A program made the position numbers and the translations under genes. Shown here piece after piece: positions 16,186 through 24,372 of a stretch of DNA of 64,000 nt; the stretch's first letter is position 1; every line of letters begins with the position of its first letter. Source of the stretch: a virus. The stretch covers positions 124,001 to 188,000 of the IMG/VR virus record IMGVR_UViG_3300042922_001475, one strand, 5' to 3'. Below the pieces are notes generated by a model. That model saw nothing but the letters and a program-made list of their open reading frames with translations. It was not told the origin of the DNA and ran no database searches.

Positions 16186-17064
16186 TTAGAAAGGAATCTC
16201 GTCGTCACCAGCGGCTGAACCACCAGAACCACCCTTAGGAGGGTTCTTGGCCTTCCAAGCCTCGAAGTCCTTAGCGCGCTTCTCTTCGATGCGCTTTAGC
16301 TCGACTTCTAGAATTCTCTTAGCCACGTCGGGAGTGGAGTAGTGATCCCCGATATCTACCTTAAGCATCTTAACAGGAGCCTTAGGGTTCTCCTGGCTGG
16401 AGAAGATAGCCTCAACCTCAGTGGGATTGGACCTAGCCTTGTTCACCTGGAATAGGAAGTTAGCGTACTGGAACGCTGACATACCAGAAGTAGAGATGTG
16501 GGCTACGAAAGGCTCACAGTCTACCATACCGATGAAGTCGTCGTTCTCGTCAACATCACCGTGGTCTAGACCAGTAACCACAATGTAGATGGCACCAGTC
16601 TGCTTGCAGCCTTCGTTCTCGTTAGCGGCAATACAGTCGCCACAAGACATGCCCTTGAAACCCTGAGGGTTAAGGTTGTTAACTAGCTTCTCACGGCCAA
16701 CAGGAATCTGCCATAGGCCGTTACCAGCTGAACCGTCAGGCTTAGTGTGGCCAATGCTTGAGCACACGACCTTAGCCTTACCATCAGGCTTACCCCACTG
16801 CTGCATTAGGAATACAGAGTCTAGTACAATGGCTCTGACCTGGATTGCAGTCTTGGGAACCATTACGCCCTTCTTGTTGGGCTTGGAGTAGTTAAGACCA
16901 CCCTGAGGACCGTTGTTAACGGCAAACTTAATGCCGGGGTGCTCTAGATAGTGCTGACGAGGCTTCTTAGCACCACCGCCACCGCTGTTATTGTTGTTCT
17001 TTGATGAAGAAGACGCTAGCTCTAGCTCTTGGGCGAATAGATCAGCATCAAAACCGAATGTCAT
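16186..17064 (-). CDS. Single-stranded DNA-binding protein-like
   Basis: 292 residues. The C-terminal tail is Gly/Ser-rich and ends G-D-D-E-I-P-F, the acidic tip by which SSB proteins recruit partners. The central region holds beta-rich sequence and a possible zinc site (S-C-G-D-C, then E-G-C). The N terminus has a Ser/Asn/Gly linker. It does not look like a simple E. coli SSB OB fold; the larger size and cysteines recall T4 gp32-type proteins. Followed by a strong terminator, which fits an abundant protein. The SSB role is an inference from the tail and neighbourhood. Confidence 0.65.
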   Translation of the reverse strand: MTFGFDADLFAQELELASSSSKNNNNSGGGGAKKPRQHYLEHPGIKFAVNNGPQGGLNYSKPNKKGVMVPKTAIQVRAIVLDSVFLMQQWGKPDGKAKVVCSSIGHTKPDGSAGNGLWQIPVGREKLVNNLNPQGFKGMSCGDCIAANENEGCKQTGAIYIVVTGLDHGDVDENDDFIGMVDCEPFVAHISTSGMSAFQYANFLFQVNKARSNPTEVEAIFSSQENPKAPVKMLKVDIGDHYSTPDVAKRILEVELKRIEEKRAKDFEAWKAKNPPKGGSGGSAAGDDEIPF

Positions 17065-17075
17065 AAGTTAAAAGT

Positions 17076-17375
17076 TTATCCTTGTTTTATTGTTTGAAGC
17101 ACGTCACGTACCCCAAATCTGTTTCTTAAATGTGGTTTGAGAACCATGCCAGCCCCACCCGGTACTGGAAAGTAAATGTACTCAGCTTTAGTAAAGTGTA
17201 GTACGTCTTCGTACAGATAATAAGCTATCTTGTTATTACAGTACGGTAACTTGTCAGTGGTCCAGACAGCGAGTATGAGTTTATCTTTAACAACTAGTGT
17301 CTTAATCAAGTCGTACTCTAGGTCTGGGTGATTCTCTGTCTTAAATGTAATTGTCTTATCAGTCAGTTCAAACAC
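17076..17375 (-). CDS. Hypothetical protein (99 aa), GTG start
   Basis: Begins M-F-E-L-T-D-K-T-I-T-F-K, beta-rich with aromatic residues and V-P-G-G-A-G-M-V near residue 73. No known domain. The GTG at 17375 lies within the last codons of mini-protein 4 (8-nt overlap), and the SSB-like gene follows 11 nt after its stop. Confidence 0.6.
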   Translation of the reverse strand: MFELTDKTITFKTENHPDLEYDLIKTLVVKDKLILAVWTTDKLPYCNNKIAYYLYEDVLHFTKAEYIYFPVPGGAGMVLKPHLRNRFGVRDVLQTIKQG

Positions 17376-17619
17376 TGAACATCAACTCTAAATCTTCTTC
17401 GATGACATTAGTACGACCATAGTCATCAGCCATGACTACATACCACCAAGTCATAAAGCCCTCAGGAGAGCCCTTGCTATCAAACTTATCGTAGTAGTCT
17501 ATAGTCTCTATTTTAGCAATCTTACCTATTAGATTTGTAGGCACAGGTTCGTAGGGTTCCGGGCACTTAACAATAGTTACCAGGTCATTGACCGAATATT
17601 TCGGTAGCGGTTGATTCAT
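17368..17619 (-). CDS. GDxV/FT mini-protein 4
   Basis: 83 residues, V-N-D-L-V-T-I-V at the start (N replaces the family G), L-I-G-K-I-A-K-I in the middle and E-E-D-L-E-L-M-F-S-V at the end. The AGT-GTT of the S-V end carries the GTG start of the next gene. Overlaps the preceding delta-like gene by 35 nt. Confidence 0.8.
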   Translation of the reverse strand: MNQPLPKYSVNDLVTIVKCPEPYEPVPTNLIGKIAKIETIDYYDKFDSKGSPEGFMTWWYVVMADDYGRTNVIEEDLELMFSV

Positions 17620-18349
17620 GTAGGCATGCCATAGTGAATAGTATCAGGGCCATCTTAGGGGACCATCTCTTAGAGACAATACCTTGTTTGGCCAGGTCTA
17701 AGTACTCTAGGTATAGAGGATTCTTGATCATCTTCTCTAAAATAAATAGACCTCCCCAAGCTTTCTTGGGTTGAGTCTTATAGGCCAGAATACAGGCTCT
17801 AGTAGTTCCGATGGACAGTTTAATATCATGAGCGTCCACCTCATCTCTAATAGGCCAATGACCCATCATATCGTCCAAGGTAATTGGTTGAGGTAAGTTC
17901 ATATCTATTAGCTGCTGTACCGGCCAGTATAGACTCTGTAGGTTACGCCCCCTAAGCTCTAGCATCATATCAGCCGCTTTGGGGTGAAAGGTCAGACCCA
18001 GCTTACCAGAAACTAGTAGGCTCCTCATCTGACCTTTTGTCAGGGCCACAGACTTAAAAGTATTCACCTTAGGCTTCTTAGACCACTTGGTCAGATTAGC
18101 TGTCAGGGTCTCTTTATCTAGCTGAGCTATGTGTCTGTCGGCTCTTGGTACCAGAGTACTAAGGTCCCACGTAGCAGGTACATCTATAAAGACTATATGT
18201 TGAGGTGGCATAAGTGGAGTAGTCCACTGCCTAAAGAAGTCAGCCTCAGACTCAAGGTTGCCCTTTTCAAGTCTCACTAACTTAGCATTAGGAATCTTAG
18301 CCACATCAGCCATTACCTGCTGACGAGGACCATAGTAAATATTACTCAT
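17585..18349 (-). CDS. Possible clamp-loader delta-like protein
   Basis: 254 residues, no P-loop. The middle (G-L-T-F-H-P-K-A-A-D-M-M-L-E-L, then N-L-Q-S-L-Y-W-P-V-Q-Q-L) resembles domain II of DNA polymerase III delta (HolA), where a domain closes with x-L-x-x-E-x-x-K-L. The last ~90 residues are helical, as in the delta collar. It sits close to the DnaX-like ATPase, and a clamp loader needs a delta-type wrench subunit. The match is weak and by eye; it may be an unrelated helical protein. Confidence 0.4.
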   Translation of the reverse strand: MSNIYYGPRQQVMADVAKIPNAKLVRLEKGNLESEADFFRQWTTPLMPPQHIVFIDVPATWDLSTLVPRADRHIAQLDKETLTANLTKWSKKPKVNTFKSVALTKGQMRSLLVSGKLGLTFHPKAADMMLELRGRNLQSLYWPVQQLIDMNLPQPITLDDMMGHWPIRDEVDAHDIKLSIGTTRACILAYKTQPKKAWGGLFILEKMIKNPLYLEYLDLAKQGIVSKRWSPKMALILFTMACLHESTATEIFGQ

Positions 18350-18512
18350 TCAGAAGGCCGAGGTGCCCAGCAATAAATGCGGTAGCTCCGGCCCCTAGTA
18401 CAAACAATACAGCTCCAGTAATCACACCGAAGGCTGCACAGAGAACGGTCAGAGCGATAAACACCGCTACACCGATACCACCAGTAACAACCATCTTATC
18501 TTCTTTTTTCAT
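18342..18512 (-). CDS. Small two-helix membrane protein (56 aa)
   Basis: Starts M-K-K-E-D-K-M-V-V-T-G-G-I-G and has two hydrophobic segments at about residues 8-28 and 30-52, rich in Gly/Ala/Val. Its stop overlaps the ATG of the delta-like gene. Basic/charged N terminus suggests the start stays cytoplasmic. A small phage membrane protein of unknown role, possibly linked to the Cys-rich membrane protein just upstream. Confidence 0.6.
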   Translation of the reverse strand: MKKEDKMVVTGGIGVAVFIALTVLCAAFGVITGAVLFVLGAGATAFIAGHLGLLNE

Positions 18513-18789
18513 TACTCATTTTACCTTTGAAACTATTCCATGAACCGTCGTCACAAGCTATACAATCTTCTTTATGCGTATGACTACCAAACCCTACAGG
18601 TATCCAGCCATACCAAATTAGACCTTTAGTCTTAACTACTACTTCTCGGTAACCTTCACACAAAGGACATACTTGGCTAATCATACACGCTTGGGCAAAC
18701 TCACCAAGCTTCTTAAACAACATAAAAGCGGCACCGGTGACCACAGCACCGAGTAGCATTACATTAGTAAAGATTCCGATATCAATCAC
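18496..18789 (-). CDS. Membrane-anchored protein with DnaJ-like cysteine pairs
   Basis: 97 residues. An N-terminal transmembrane segment (residues ~7-25, V-M-L-L-G-A-V-V-T-G-A-A-F-M-L-F) is followed by C-P-L-C-E-G-Y and, later, C-I-A-C-D-D-G, a pair of CxxCxG-type sites that probably bind zinc. The C terminus is basic. It overlaps the DnaX-like start by 8 nt. A small zinc protein facing the cytoplasm; function unknown. Confidence 0.6.
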   Translation of the reverse strand: MIDIGIFTNVMLLGAVVTGAAFMLFKKLGEFAQACMISQVCPLCEGYREVVVKTKGLIWYGWIPVGFGSHTHKEDCIACDDGSWNSFKGKMSNEKRR

Positions 18790-19837
18790 TGAATATCCCC
18801 TTATACATCTGTTCTGGCGTGGGTAGCGTTACATCAACCTTAACTGGTTTATCTTCAGGAAGCATCAATAGAGACCTCCTGAACATCTCAGGCTTACCTA
18901 GTACAGCAGCTTGGGACAGGATCTTCAAACCCTTTGTGTACTGAATATTGTTGGGGCTCTTGATAGACAGTTTACAGAGATCCTCTAGTAACTGTTCACC
19001 AATGCCAGTGACGTCGTGACCTTTCTTAAGCCAACTAGACCAGATTCTATCAACTCTAGCAAAGTCTCTTTTAAAAGCACTATGTAGAATATCAAGTCTC
19101 TCAGACTCGTCACACCCACCAATAACCGCATTAAGGGTCTCTTTACTGAAGTCCCCGTCAAGCCTATCAATCATAGACCAAAGTCTACGTTGAGTTCCCC
19201 CAGAGTTCTTAGCTAAGAAGGTTATCTCTTCAAGATAGTCTTCTAGCTCTGGTTCGAATTTTAATACACCCTTGACCTGATCCTCGACAGGGATAGGTCC
19301 GAAGTCGATCTCATAAGCTCTATCTCTAAGAGCTTCATGAATAGACTTCACGTCGGTGGTCGTACAGATAATAACAGATCTACTAGATAACTCTTCAAAG
19401 ATAACTAGTAGAGCACTCTTAGCGGCTCCGCTGAATGCTTGAAACTCATCAATGATGCAGGCTTTATACCTGGACCCCATAGCTGGAGCGTACTCCATAG
19501 TTGTTTTAAGATCGTTTCTAACCAGGTCTGCTAAGTCACCCATACCACCGTCCATAAACATAAAGTTCATACCAGAACCGTCGTCTACAGATCTACACCC
19601 ATCACAGGCATTACAGGGGTTGTGCTCACCATTCTGTCTGACCATACACACTAGACTCTTAGCTACAATCTTAGCTGTAGTAGTTTTACCTGTGCCGGAG
19701 GGCCCTCCAATAATAATTACACTAGGTAGTCTATCTTCAGCTATGCGTTTAGCTAGCTTCGGAACCCATATAGACTGCCCTAGGACATCCTCAAAGACTT
19801 GAGGACGATAAATGTTTGCTTTGGTCTGACTAGACAC
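18782..19837 (-). CDS. dnaX: DnaX-like clamp-loader ATPase
   Basis: 351 residues, AAA+ clamp loader. Walker A G-G-P-S-G-T-G-K-T-T-T (~residue 45), a zinc module C-M-V-R-Q-N-G-E-H-N-P-C-N-A-C-D-G-C typical of bacterial gamma/tau, Walker B C-I-I-D-E-F-Q-A-F and sensor residues I-I-C-T-T-T. It lacks the extra tau domains. Loads the DnaN clamp encoded at 26191-27342. The GTG start at 19837 lies inside the A-F-S-V end of mini-protein 5. Confidence 0.88.
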   Translation of the reverse strand: MSSQTKANIYRPQVFEDVLGQSIWVPKLAKRIAEDRLPSVIIIGGPSGTGKTTTAKIVAKSLVCMVRQNGEHNPCNACDGCRSVDDGSGMNFMFMDGGMGDLADLVRNDLKTTMEYAPAMGSRYKACIIDEFQAFSGAAKSALLVIFEELSSRSVIICTTTDVKSIHEALRDRAYEIDFGPIPVEDQVKGVLKFEPELEDYLEEITFLAKNSGGTQRRLWSMIDRLDGDFSKETLNAVIGGCDESERLDILHSAFKRDFARVDRIWSSWLKKGHDVTGIGEQLLEDLCKLSIKSPNNIQYTKGLKILSQAAVLGKPEMFRRSLLMLPEDKPVKVDVTLPTPEQMYKGIFSD

Positions 19838-20042
19838 TAAACGCTAACTCCAGCTCTTCCTCAGTAAACCAGTCAGTAAGAGAATCATCTATATCAACCT
19901 TATACCATTGAAGTTTATCAGGCATAGCTAAAGCTATTACTTTACCTAATTTACCTACCCTTTGTCTGGCGTAGGCTTCATGAAGACCATTGAGGACTAC
20001 ATTGACAGATTTAATAATTACAATATCACCAACCTGGATCAT
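19830..20042 (-). CDS. GDxV/FT mini-protein 5 (header of DnaX)
   Basis: 70 residues, M-I-Q-V-G-D-I-V-I-I-K, K-L-G-K-V-I-A-L and E-E-E-L-E-L-A-F-S-V. One of the cleanest matches to the family consensus. The end AGT-GTC-TAG embeds the DnaX GTG start (8-nt overlap). Confidence 0.85.
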   Translation of the reverse strand: MIQVGDIVIIKSVNVVLNGLHEAYARQRVGKLGKVIALAMPDKLQWYKVDIDDSLTDWFTEEELELAFSV

Positions 20043-20308
20043 AGAGTGAACATGACCTGTAATTCGTCATCCCAGAAGGTCTCCCGATCAGAGGTACCGT
20101 CCAGAGTGACCTTGTACCAGTGATACTTGTTCTCGTCCATACCTGAATAGGTAATGGTTCCAGTCTTGTTATAGTACTTACCAGGTTTAGTCACCGAGAC
20201 AATGTCGTTGACATTTAGTGGGGGCTTAGGGGGTAGCAGTCTCGTAGAGATAGCCTGAGGGGCTAGAAAGTACACAGCTCGCTTTAGATAATACTTAAAC
20301 TTATACAC
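20039..20308 (-). CDS. GDxV/FT mini-protein 6
   Basis: 89 residues with an extra basic/hydrophobic N-terminal stretch (Y-Y-L-K-R-A-V-Y-F-L-A-P) before V-N-D-I-V-S-V-T. Ends D-E-L-Q-V-M-F-T-L with CTA-TGA giving the ATG of copy 5. GTG start inside copy 7. Confidence 0.78.
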   Translation of the reverse strand: MYKFKYYLKRAVYFLAPQAISTRLLPPKPPLNVNDIVSVTKPGKYYNKTGTITYSGMDENKYHWYKVTLDGTSDRETFWDDELQVMFTL

Positions 20309-20570
20309 TGAACATTAATTCCAATTCTTCTTCATAGAACCAGTCACCACCAGTTACACGACCAAACCTATCTCTAGCTAGGGGATTAGTATCTAGCTTG
20401 TAGTTAAACGAACCGTTCGGTTGAAGGGACACCCTAACAATCGAGAATAGTCCATTAACATACCTACGTAGGTTCCTATCAGTTACGCTATCCCCAGACT
20501 TAGTTCTGTCAGCTACATAATTAATTCTAACAATATCTCCGACATTATATTTAGGATGTGGTTTATTCAT
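20301..20570 (-). CDS. GDxV/FT mini-protein 7
   Basis: 89 residues, Y-N-V-G-D-I-V-R-I-N at the start and E-E-E-L-E-L-M-F-S-V at the end; the middle is longer and basic. AGT-GTA-TAA carries the GTG of copy 6. Its ATG lies 8 nt after the hairpin at 20579-20596 with no clear Shine-Dalgarno. Confidence 0.8.
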   Translation of the reverse strand: MNKPHPKYNVGDIVRINYVADRTKSGDSVTDRNLRRYVNGLFSIVRVSLQPNGSFNYKLDTNPLARDRFGRVTGGDWFYEEELELMFSV

Positions 20571-20578
20571 AAATAGAA

Positions 20579-20596
20579 AGGGACCCGAAGGTCCCT
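20579..20596 (-). terminator. UUCG-capped hairpin after mini-protein 8
   Basis: Minus transcript AGGGACC-UUCG-GGUCCCU then TTCTATTT: 7-bp stem with C(UUCG)G loop. It overlaps the stop of copy 8 by two bases and closes the SNF2 transcription unit. Confidence 0.75.
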
Positions 20597-20783
20597 AGAT
20601 AGTAAACATGGGAGTAAGCTTAAACTCGAACTGAGGTATATCTATTCCCTTAAGTCTGTAGAGGTAATCCATTTTGTTCTTGTAACCGTGGACATGCATA
20701 AGGTTAGGTAGTACCCATATAATCTCAAAGATTCCATCATAACCTCTACAGGTAACTAGGTCCCCCGGACTATATTTAGGCAT
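20595..20783 (-). CDS. GDxV/FT mini-protein 8 (uncoupled)
   Basis: 62 residues, the shortest copy: S-P-G-D-L-V-T-C-R, then a compact beta region and F-K-L-T-P-M-F-T-I. The C-terminal Ile codon is ATC followed by TAG, not ATA-TGA, and no gene start overlaps it; a terminator follows directly. Its own start overlaps the SNF2 stop by 8 nt. Confidence 0.75.
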   Translation of the reverse strand: MPKYSPGDLVTCRGYDGIFEIIWVLPNLMHVHGYKNKMDYLYRLKGIDIPQFEFKLTPMFTI

Positions 20784-22632
20784 TGGACAGCATCTCAGCT
20801 AGTTCAAATGGATCAAGTGAAGCGTTCTGTAGGTCGTCCTGCTTAGAGAAGTCCCTATCGATAAAGGCTGACGTGGCAGTGATCTTAGCATTAAGTAACT
20901 GTTCGATGTAGATATCAATCGTACCATCGTTGACTAGATCATACACGTCCACATGGGTATGTACTTGACCAGGCCTGATAGCTCTAGCGAGTCCTTGCCA
21001 ATCTAGTGCTGCTCTCCAAGGTCTTGATGGTCTAACAATACCAGAGGCTTCTGTAAGGGTGAGTCCCTCACTAACAAGCTCTAGCGATGCTACGAGACAG
21101 ACCACATTAGGGTCTTCCTGGAAGTATTCTAGCACTTCCTCACGAGCAGCCTGAGACATCATCTTGGGCTTTACTGTAGGATCTGATGCATACAGCCTGG
21201 CAGTTACTATACCAGCAGCATTTAGCTTCTGATGGATGATTCTACCTTCTTCGATGAAGTTGGTGTAGATTAGTAACTTACGACCTTCAGCTTTAAACTT
21301 CTCAGCAATAGTTATAATTGCGTCTATCTTGGCTATAGGTCCTGAATAGTCTAGGGCTGTAGGGGCACTACTGGCTAGTCTTAAATTGGTAATCAACTCT
21401 AACATGTTCTTACGTTGAGCTGCTTTGTTACCGCCCTTAAAGACCATGTTCTCTAACTGCCTCTTACCACTCAAGTGGAGACTATCATAGAACACTTGCT
21501 GATCAAGGTCCATACTAACCAGAACCCTATGGAAGTTGGCTGGAGGGAAGACTACGTTACCCTTAACTTCAGGGTCAGATAGGTTAAGCCTATGCATGAG
21601 AGGCTTGATGATCTTAATAAAGTTAGGTATCTGTAGTTGGCTCACACCCGGTACAGGTCTCTCACGACCTACAGTCTCTCCGCCTGTGGCGATATCTGTA
21701 GTGACGACCTTGGTACGGGTAAACTTGTTAGCAAACTCTTTACTAGTAAACGGAAACGCTGGAGTGTTAGGTCCGTAGATAAACTCTAGGATAGTGCCTA
21801 GGTGCTCTACCCAGCCATCCATAGGAGTACCTGAGAGGCCCAGGACACGCTTTGCTTTAGTTCGTAGATGCGAGACTACTCTAGTACGGTCAGACCCACT
21901 ACGGAGTCTGTGGACCTCATCTACAATCATAAAGCTCGGAGGACGCTTCTTAGCAATTAGCTTATACATCTGCTTACCTAAGAAGTAAGTACCTTCCCCG
22001 TCATCTTTGATTCTGAACCCTAGGCTCTTAGTCTTCATGACTTTACCATCATGGGTTTGCTGCTTCAAGAAATCAAAGTGATAAATCCAAATGGGCGCTG
22101 TGGAGTTATGTACCTGAGACTCAGATTCGATTACTTCAGCTAGGTGGGATATCCCCACCATCTTGAGGTGCTCCATCCAGACATGATTAAGGGTGTGCTT
22201 GGGGGCTAATACTTGGATGCTACCAGGGGGCAGGTTAGACTCAGCAAACATGAGTCCCTTCTTTACAACAGCCTGGTGACCAATCTCATTGAGCTTCTTG
22301 GCGCTCTCCCAATCAGTTTTGTAAAACAGTTGGTCGCCATACCAGCCTAGTATATGTAAGATGGCCGTAAGGGTCTTACCAACACCCATAGTCCATGACA
22401 GGAAGTTATGACGCCTACATAAGCCTAAACTGGCATACATAAGCTGGTGTTCTTTAGGAGGGATTCCTCCTTGGCCTCTGGGCTTGAATGGGGTGTGGAG
22501 GCCAGGTAATCTGGCACACCACTCCTCAAGCAACGCCCTAGACCTGCTGTAGTCATAAGTGTTGAGTAGTGTCTTACTACCAACAACCTCTAGATTGTTA
22601 TCTAGTAGATCTTGGGGTGTCTTTAGTATCAT
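20776..22632 (-). CDS. SNF2-family SF2 helicase/translocase
   Basis: 618 residues. Motif I M-G-V-G-K-T-L-T (~residue 82), motif II I-V-D-E-V-H-R-L, motif III G-L-S-G-T-P-M-D-G, motif V S-E-G-L-T-L-T-E-A and motif VI W-Q-G-L-A-R-A-I-R-P-G-Q, the Q-x-x-x-R-x-x-R-x-G-Q ending typical of SNF2 proteins. A dsDNA translocase that strips proteins or remodels forks. It follows the coiled-coil gene 22632-23048 with the start and stop touching. Confidence 0.88.
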   Translation of the reverse strand: MILKTPQDLLDNNLEVVGSKTLLNTYDYSRSRALLEEWCARLPGLHTPFKPRGQGGIPPKEHQLMYASLGLCRRHNFLSWTMGVGKTLTAILHILGWYGDQLFYKTDWESAKKLNEIGHQAVVKKGLMFAESNLPPGSIQVLAPKHTLNHVWMEHLKMVGISHLAEVIESESQVHNSTAPIWIYHFDFLKQQTHDGKVMKTKSLGFRIKDDGEGTYFLGKQMYKLIAKKRPPSFMIVDEVHRLRSGSDRTRVVSHLRTKAKRVLGLSGTPMDGWVEHLGTILEFIYGPNTPAFPFTSKEFANKFTRTKVVTTDIATGGETVGRERPVPGVSQLQIPNFIKIIKPLMHRLNLSDPEVKGNVVFPPANFHRVLVSMDLDQQVFYDSLHLSGKRQLENMVFKGGNKAAQRKNMLELITNLRLASSAPTALDYSGPIAKIDAIITIAEKFKAEGRKLLIYTNFIEEGRIIHQKLNAAGIVTARLYASDPTVKPKMMSQAAREEVLEYFQEDPNVVCLVASLELVSEGLTLTEASGIVRPSRPWRAALDWQGLARAIRPGQVHTHVDVYDLVNDGTIDIYIEQLLNAKITATSAFIDRDFSKQDDLQNASLDPFELAEMLSNA

Positions 22633-23048
22633 TATTTCTTGCGGCTCTCAACGAGCTTAGTTACTGCATCATCAAATAGTTTAACTGCATCAGTGAATCG
22701 GTTAACCATACCAGCAACCGTAGTCATGCCATCTATCATCTTTTGACGATGTTCAAAGTTGATTTCAGAAAGGGTATTCTCAAGAAACCTTAGCTCAGAC
22801 TTAGTCTGTTTGATAGACTTATCCAAACCAGAAACTTCAACGTCCTGATTACACAGGATAGTAAATTCATAGCCACGCGCCTTTAGGTCTGACTTAGTCG
22901 AGACAAAGGTATGGCCATCCCACAGCTTAGCTTTAGCTAGTTCTAGCTGACCTGTAAGGTCTTCTAGATACTGCTGCTTCTCAAGTATGCTCTTCTTGAC
23001 TTCAACCCTATCTGGGTAAAGTCTACTTATATCTTTAATATCAATCAT
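22632..23048 (-). CDS. Coiled-coil hypothetical protein (138 aa)
   Basis: Two long helical stretches (residues ~15-45, K-S-I-L-E-K-Q-Q-Y-L-E-D-L; and ~75-100, K-S-I-K-Q-T-K-S-E-L-R-F-L-E) flank a short beta region. No enzyme motif. It lies directly before the SNF2 gene and after mini-protein 9, so it may be a helicase partner, but nothing in the sequence proves this. Confidence 0.6.
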   Translation of the reverse strand: MIDIKDISRLYPDRVEVKKSILEKQQYLEDLTGQLELAKAKLWDGHTFVSTKSDLKARGYEFTILCNQDVEVSGLDKSIKQTKSELRFLENTLSEINFEHRQKMIDGMTTVAGMVNRFTDAVKLFDDAVTKLVESRKK

Positions 23049-23311
23049 ATCGTAAATACTAACTCTAAGTCTTCAGAGTACAGGGACAAAACGTTATAAG
23101 GGTAACCTGGAACGGTAACAGTCTCGAACTCAACAGCGAAGAGCTTGCTATCATCTATCCATGGGTCATCATAGATAGACTTTATTTTACCTACCTGACC
23201 TACAAAGTAATCCCTTACAGCAGGCACACCAGGCTCTCCATATTCGTTTTGTCTATATATGTTTTTGGGCCCTAAAGGCTTTAGAATAACAAGATCCCCA
23301 TCTCTAAACAT
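23045..23311 (-). CDS. GDxV/FT mini-protein 9
   Basis: 88 residues, F-R-D-G-D-L-V-I-L-K, Q-V-G-K-I-K-S-I and S-E-D-L-E-L-V-F-T-I. The ends match the consensus closely; the loop between strands is extended (P-K-N-I-Y-R-Q-N-E-Y-G). ATA-TGA gives the start of the coiled-coil gene. Its own ATG overlaps the UDG-like stop by one base (TAATG). Confidence 0.83.
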   Translation of the reverse strand: MFRDGDLVILKPLGPKNIYRQNEYGEPGVPAVRDYFVGQVGKIKSIYDDPWIDDSKLFAVEFETVTVPGYPYNVLSLYSEDLELVFTI

Positions 23312-23964
23312 TAGAGTAGTCCTAGCTCCTTGAGCTTAGCTTGTAGTTTGACCATATCGTCCATAAAGAACTTAGGACCAGTACCAGGCAGCATCAATCT
23401 AGTAGATCTCTCAATCTCGATATTGATGTCACCCTTACGGTCCACTACTTGATGTTCGATGGCCTTGTATATACTGTTACGCTCTACCTGGTTAACACTA
23501 AGAGTAACCATAGCTGTCCTAGCCTGGTTACCTAGGTTGATGTGGTGCCAGCCTAGTCGGTTACCAGTAACACCGCCCTTCTGCCCAGACAGGACAGATT
23601 GGACGGCTACTGGACCAGCAACAAGGACTAAGGGAGCAGTAACATCAGTTAGCTCAGAGTTAAGGTTGTTATTACACATCTTAACGTCCGCAGGCCTAAC
23701 TGACTTAGCTTTCTTGTATGGGTTACACCTAAGTGAGTATACCCAGTATACATCATTGTCGGGGTCCAAGCCAATATATTTGAGAGCCTTTCGCATCACA
23801 ATGCTAGGGCTCTCTTTATTGACTCTGCCTGGGTGAAACGCTTTGTTATACTCCTCAGCGGACTTGTCGGGGAATTCACCCACAACAATTAACTTAGCGT
23901 TCTTAGGACCGTGCCCAGATACCTGCTTAGTAGAACTTAGAGGACATCTGGAACATAGGCTCAT
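23311..23964 (-). CDS. Degenerate UDG-superfamily protein
   Basis: 217 residues with the family-4 UDG cysteine layout (C-S-R-C, L-R-C, K-M-C) and fold landmarks (L-I-V-V-G-E-F-P, V-Y-S-L-R-C-N-P, L-V-L-V-A-G-P-V-A-V). The catalytic motif 1 is altered (G-E-F-P-D-K-S instead of G-E-A-P-G), and the region that should hold H-P-S reads L-S-V-N-Q-V-E-R-N. It probably keeps the Fe-S fold but not uracil excision. In other phages, UDG-like proteins sit near polA as accessory factors. A binding or decoy role is possible. Confidence 0.6.
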   Translation of the reverse strand: MSLCSRCPLSSTKQVSGHGPKNAKLIVVGEFPDKSAEEYNKAFHPGRVNKESPSIVMRKALKYIGLDPDNDVYWVYSLRCNPYKKAKSVRPADVKMCNNNLNSELTDVTAPLVLVAGPVAVQSVLSGQKGGVTGNRLGWHHINLGNQARTAMVTLSVNQVERNSIYKAIEHQVVDRKGDINIEIERSTRLMLPGTGPKFFMDDMVKLQAKLKELGLL

Positions 23965-24176
23965 GATAGTAGTTTATTCCTATCGGGGCTGATACCCGCT
24001 ACAGCAGCATCCACGATCTCTTTAAGACGAACTAGCTCGTTAGTCTTCATACCTGTACCAGTAACAGCATCCGCCTTACCTAGCAGGTAGTCGATACCAT
24101 GGGTCTCAGACTCTGTGACTTGTAGCTGCCACATGTCGTTGCTGTACTTGATTACTTCTTCTTTCTGAACTGACAT
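23961..24176 (-). CDS. Hypothetical protein (71 aa)
   Basis: From the ATG at 24176: M-S-V-Q-K-E-E-V-I-K-Y-S-N-D-M-W-Q-L. Mostly helical and polar with no motif recognised. Stop overlaps the UDG-like ATG by 4 nt. The open frame runs further upstream but that part lies inside the previous gene. Confidence 0.55.
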   Translation of the reverse strand: MSVQKEEVIKYSNDMWQLQVTESETHGIDYLLGKADAVTGTGMKTNELVRLKEIVDAAVAGISPDRNKLLS

Positions 24177-24180
24177 TATA

Positions 24181-24372
24181 TTACTTCTTTGCGTAGATAG
24201 CCTTGACAGTGCCGTTAGCCCTACGGAGGTTAACAATCTGTCTGCGGGAAGTCATGGTAGATATTACTCTACGAATGCTAGCATCAGGACTATTAGGCAT
24301 TAGGGCTTTAACGTCATCAAAGATGAAGTAGATAGGTAGTTCAGTTACGATGTTGTTAATGTTTGTTCTCAT
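24181..24372 (-). CDS. Small basic protein, possible winged helix (63 aa)
   Basis: From the ATG at 24372. A helical start (I-N-N-I-V-T-E-L-P-I-Y-F-I-F-D-D-V), then S-I-R-R-V-I-S-T-M-T-S-R-R-Q-I-V-N-L-R-R and a basic beta tail ending Y-A-K-K. The order (helices, then basic strand-turn-strand) would suit a mini winged helix that binds DNA. Overlaps the macro-domain gene by 17 nt. Confidence 0.5.
   Translation of the reverse strand: MRTNINNIVTELPIYFIFDDVKALMPNSPDASIRRVISTMTSRRQIVNLRRANGTVKAIYAKK

Noticed and set aside
17076-17375. 99-aa protein considered as another mini-protein copy
   Set aside because: It lacks both the GDxV start and the F-T end and only shares the overlap style.
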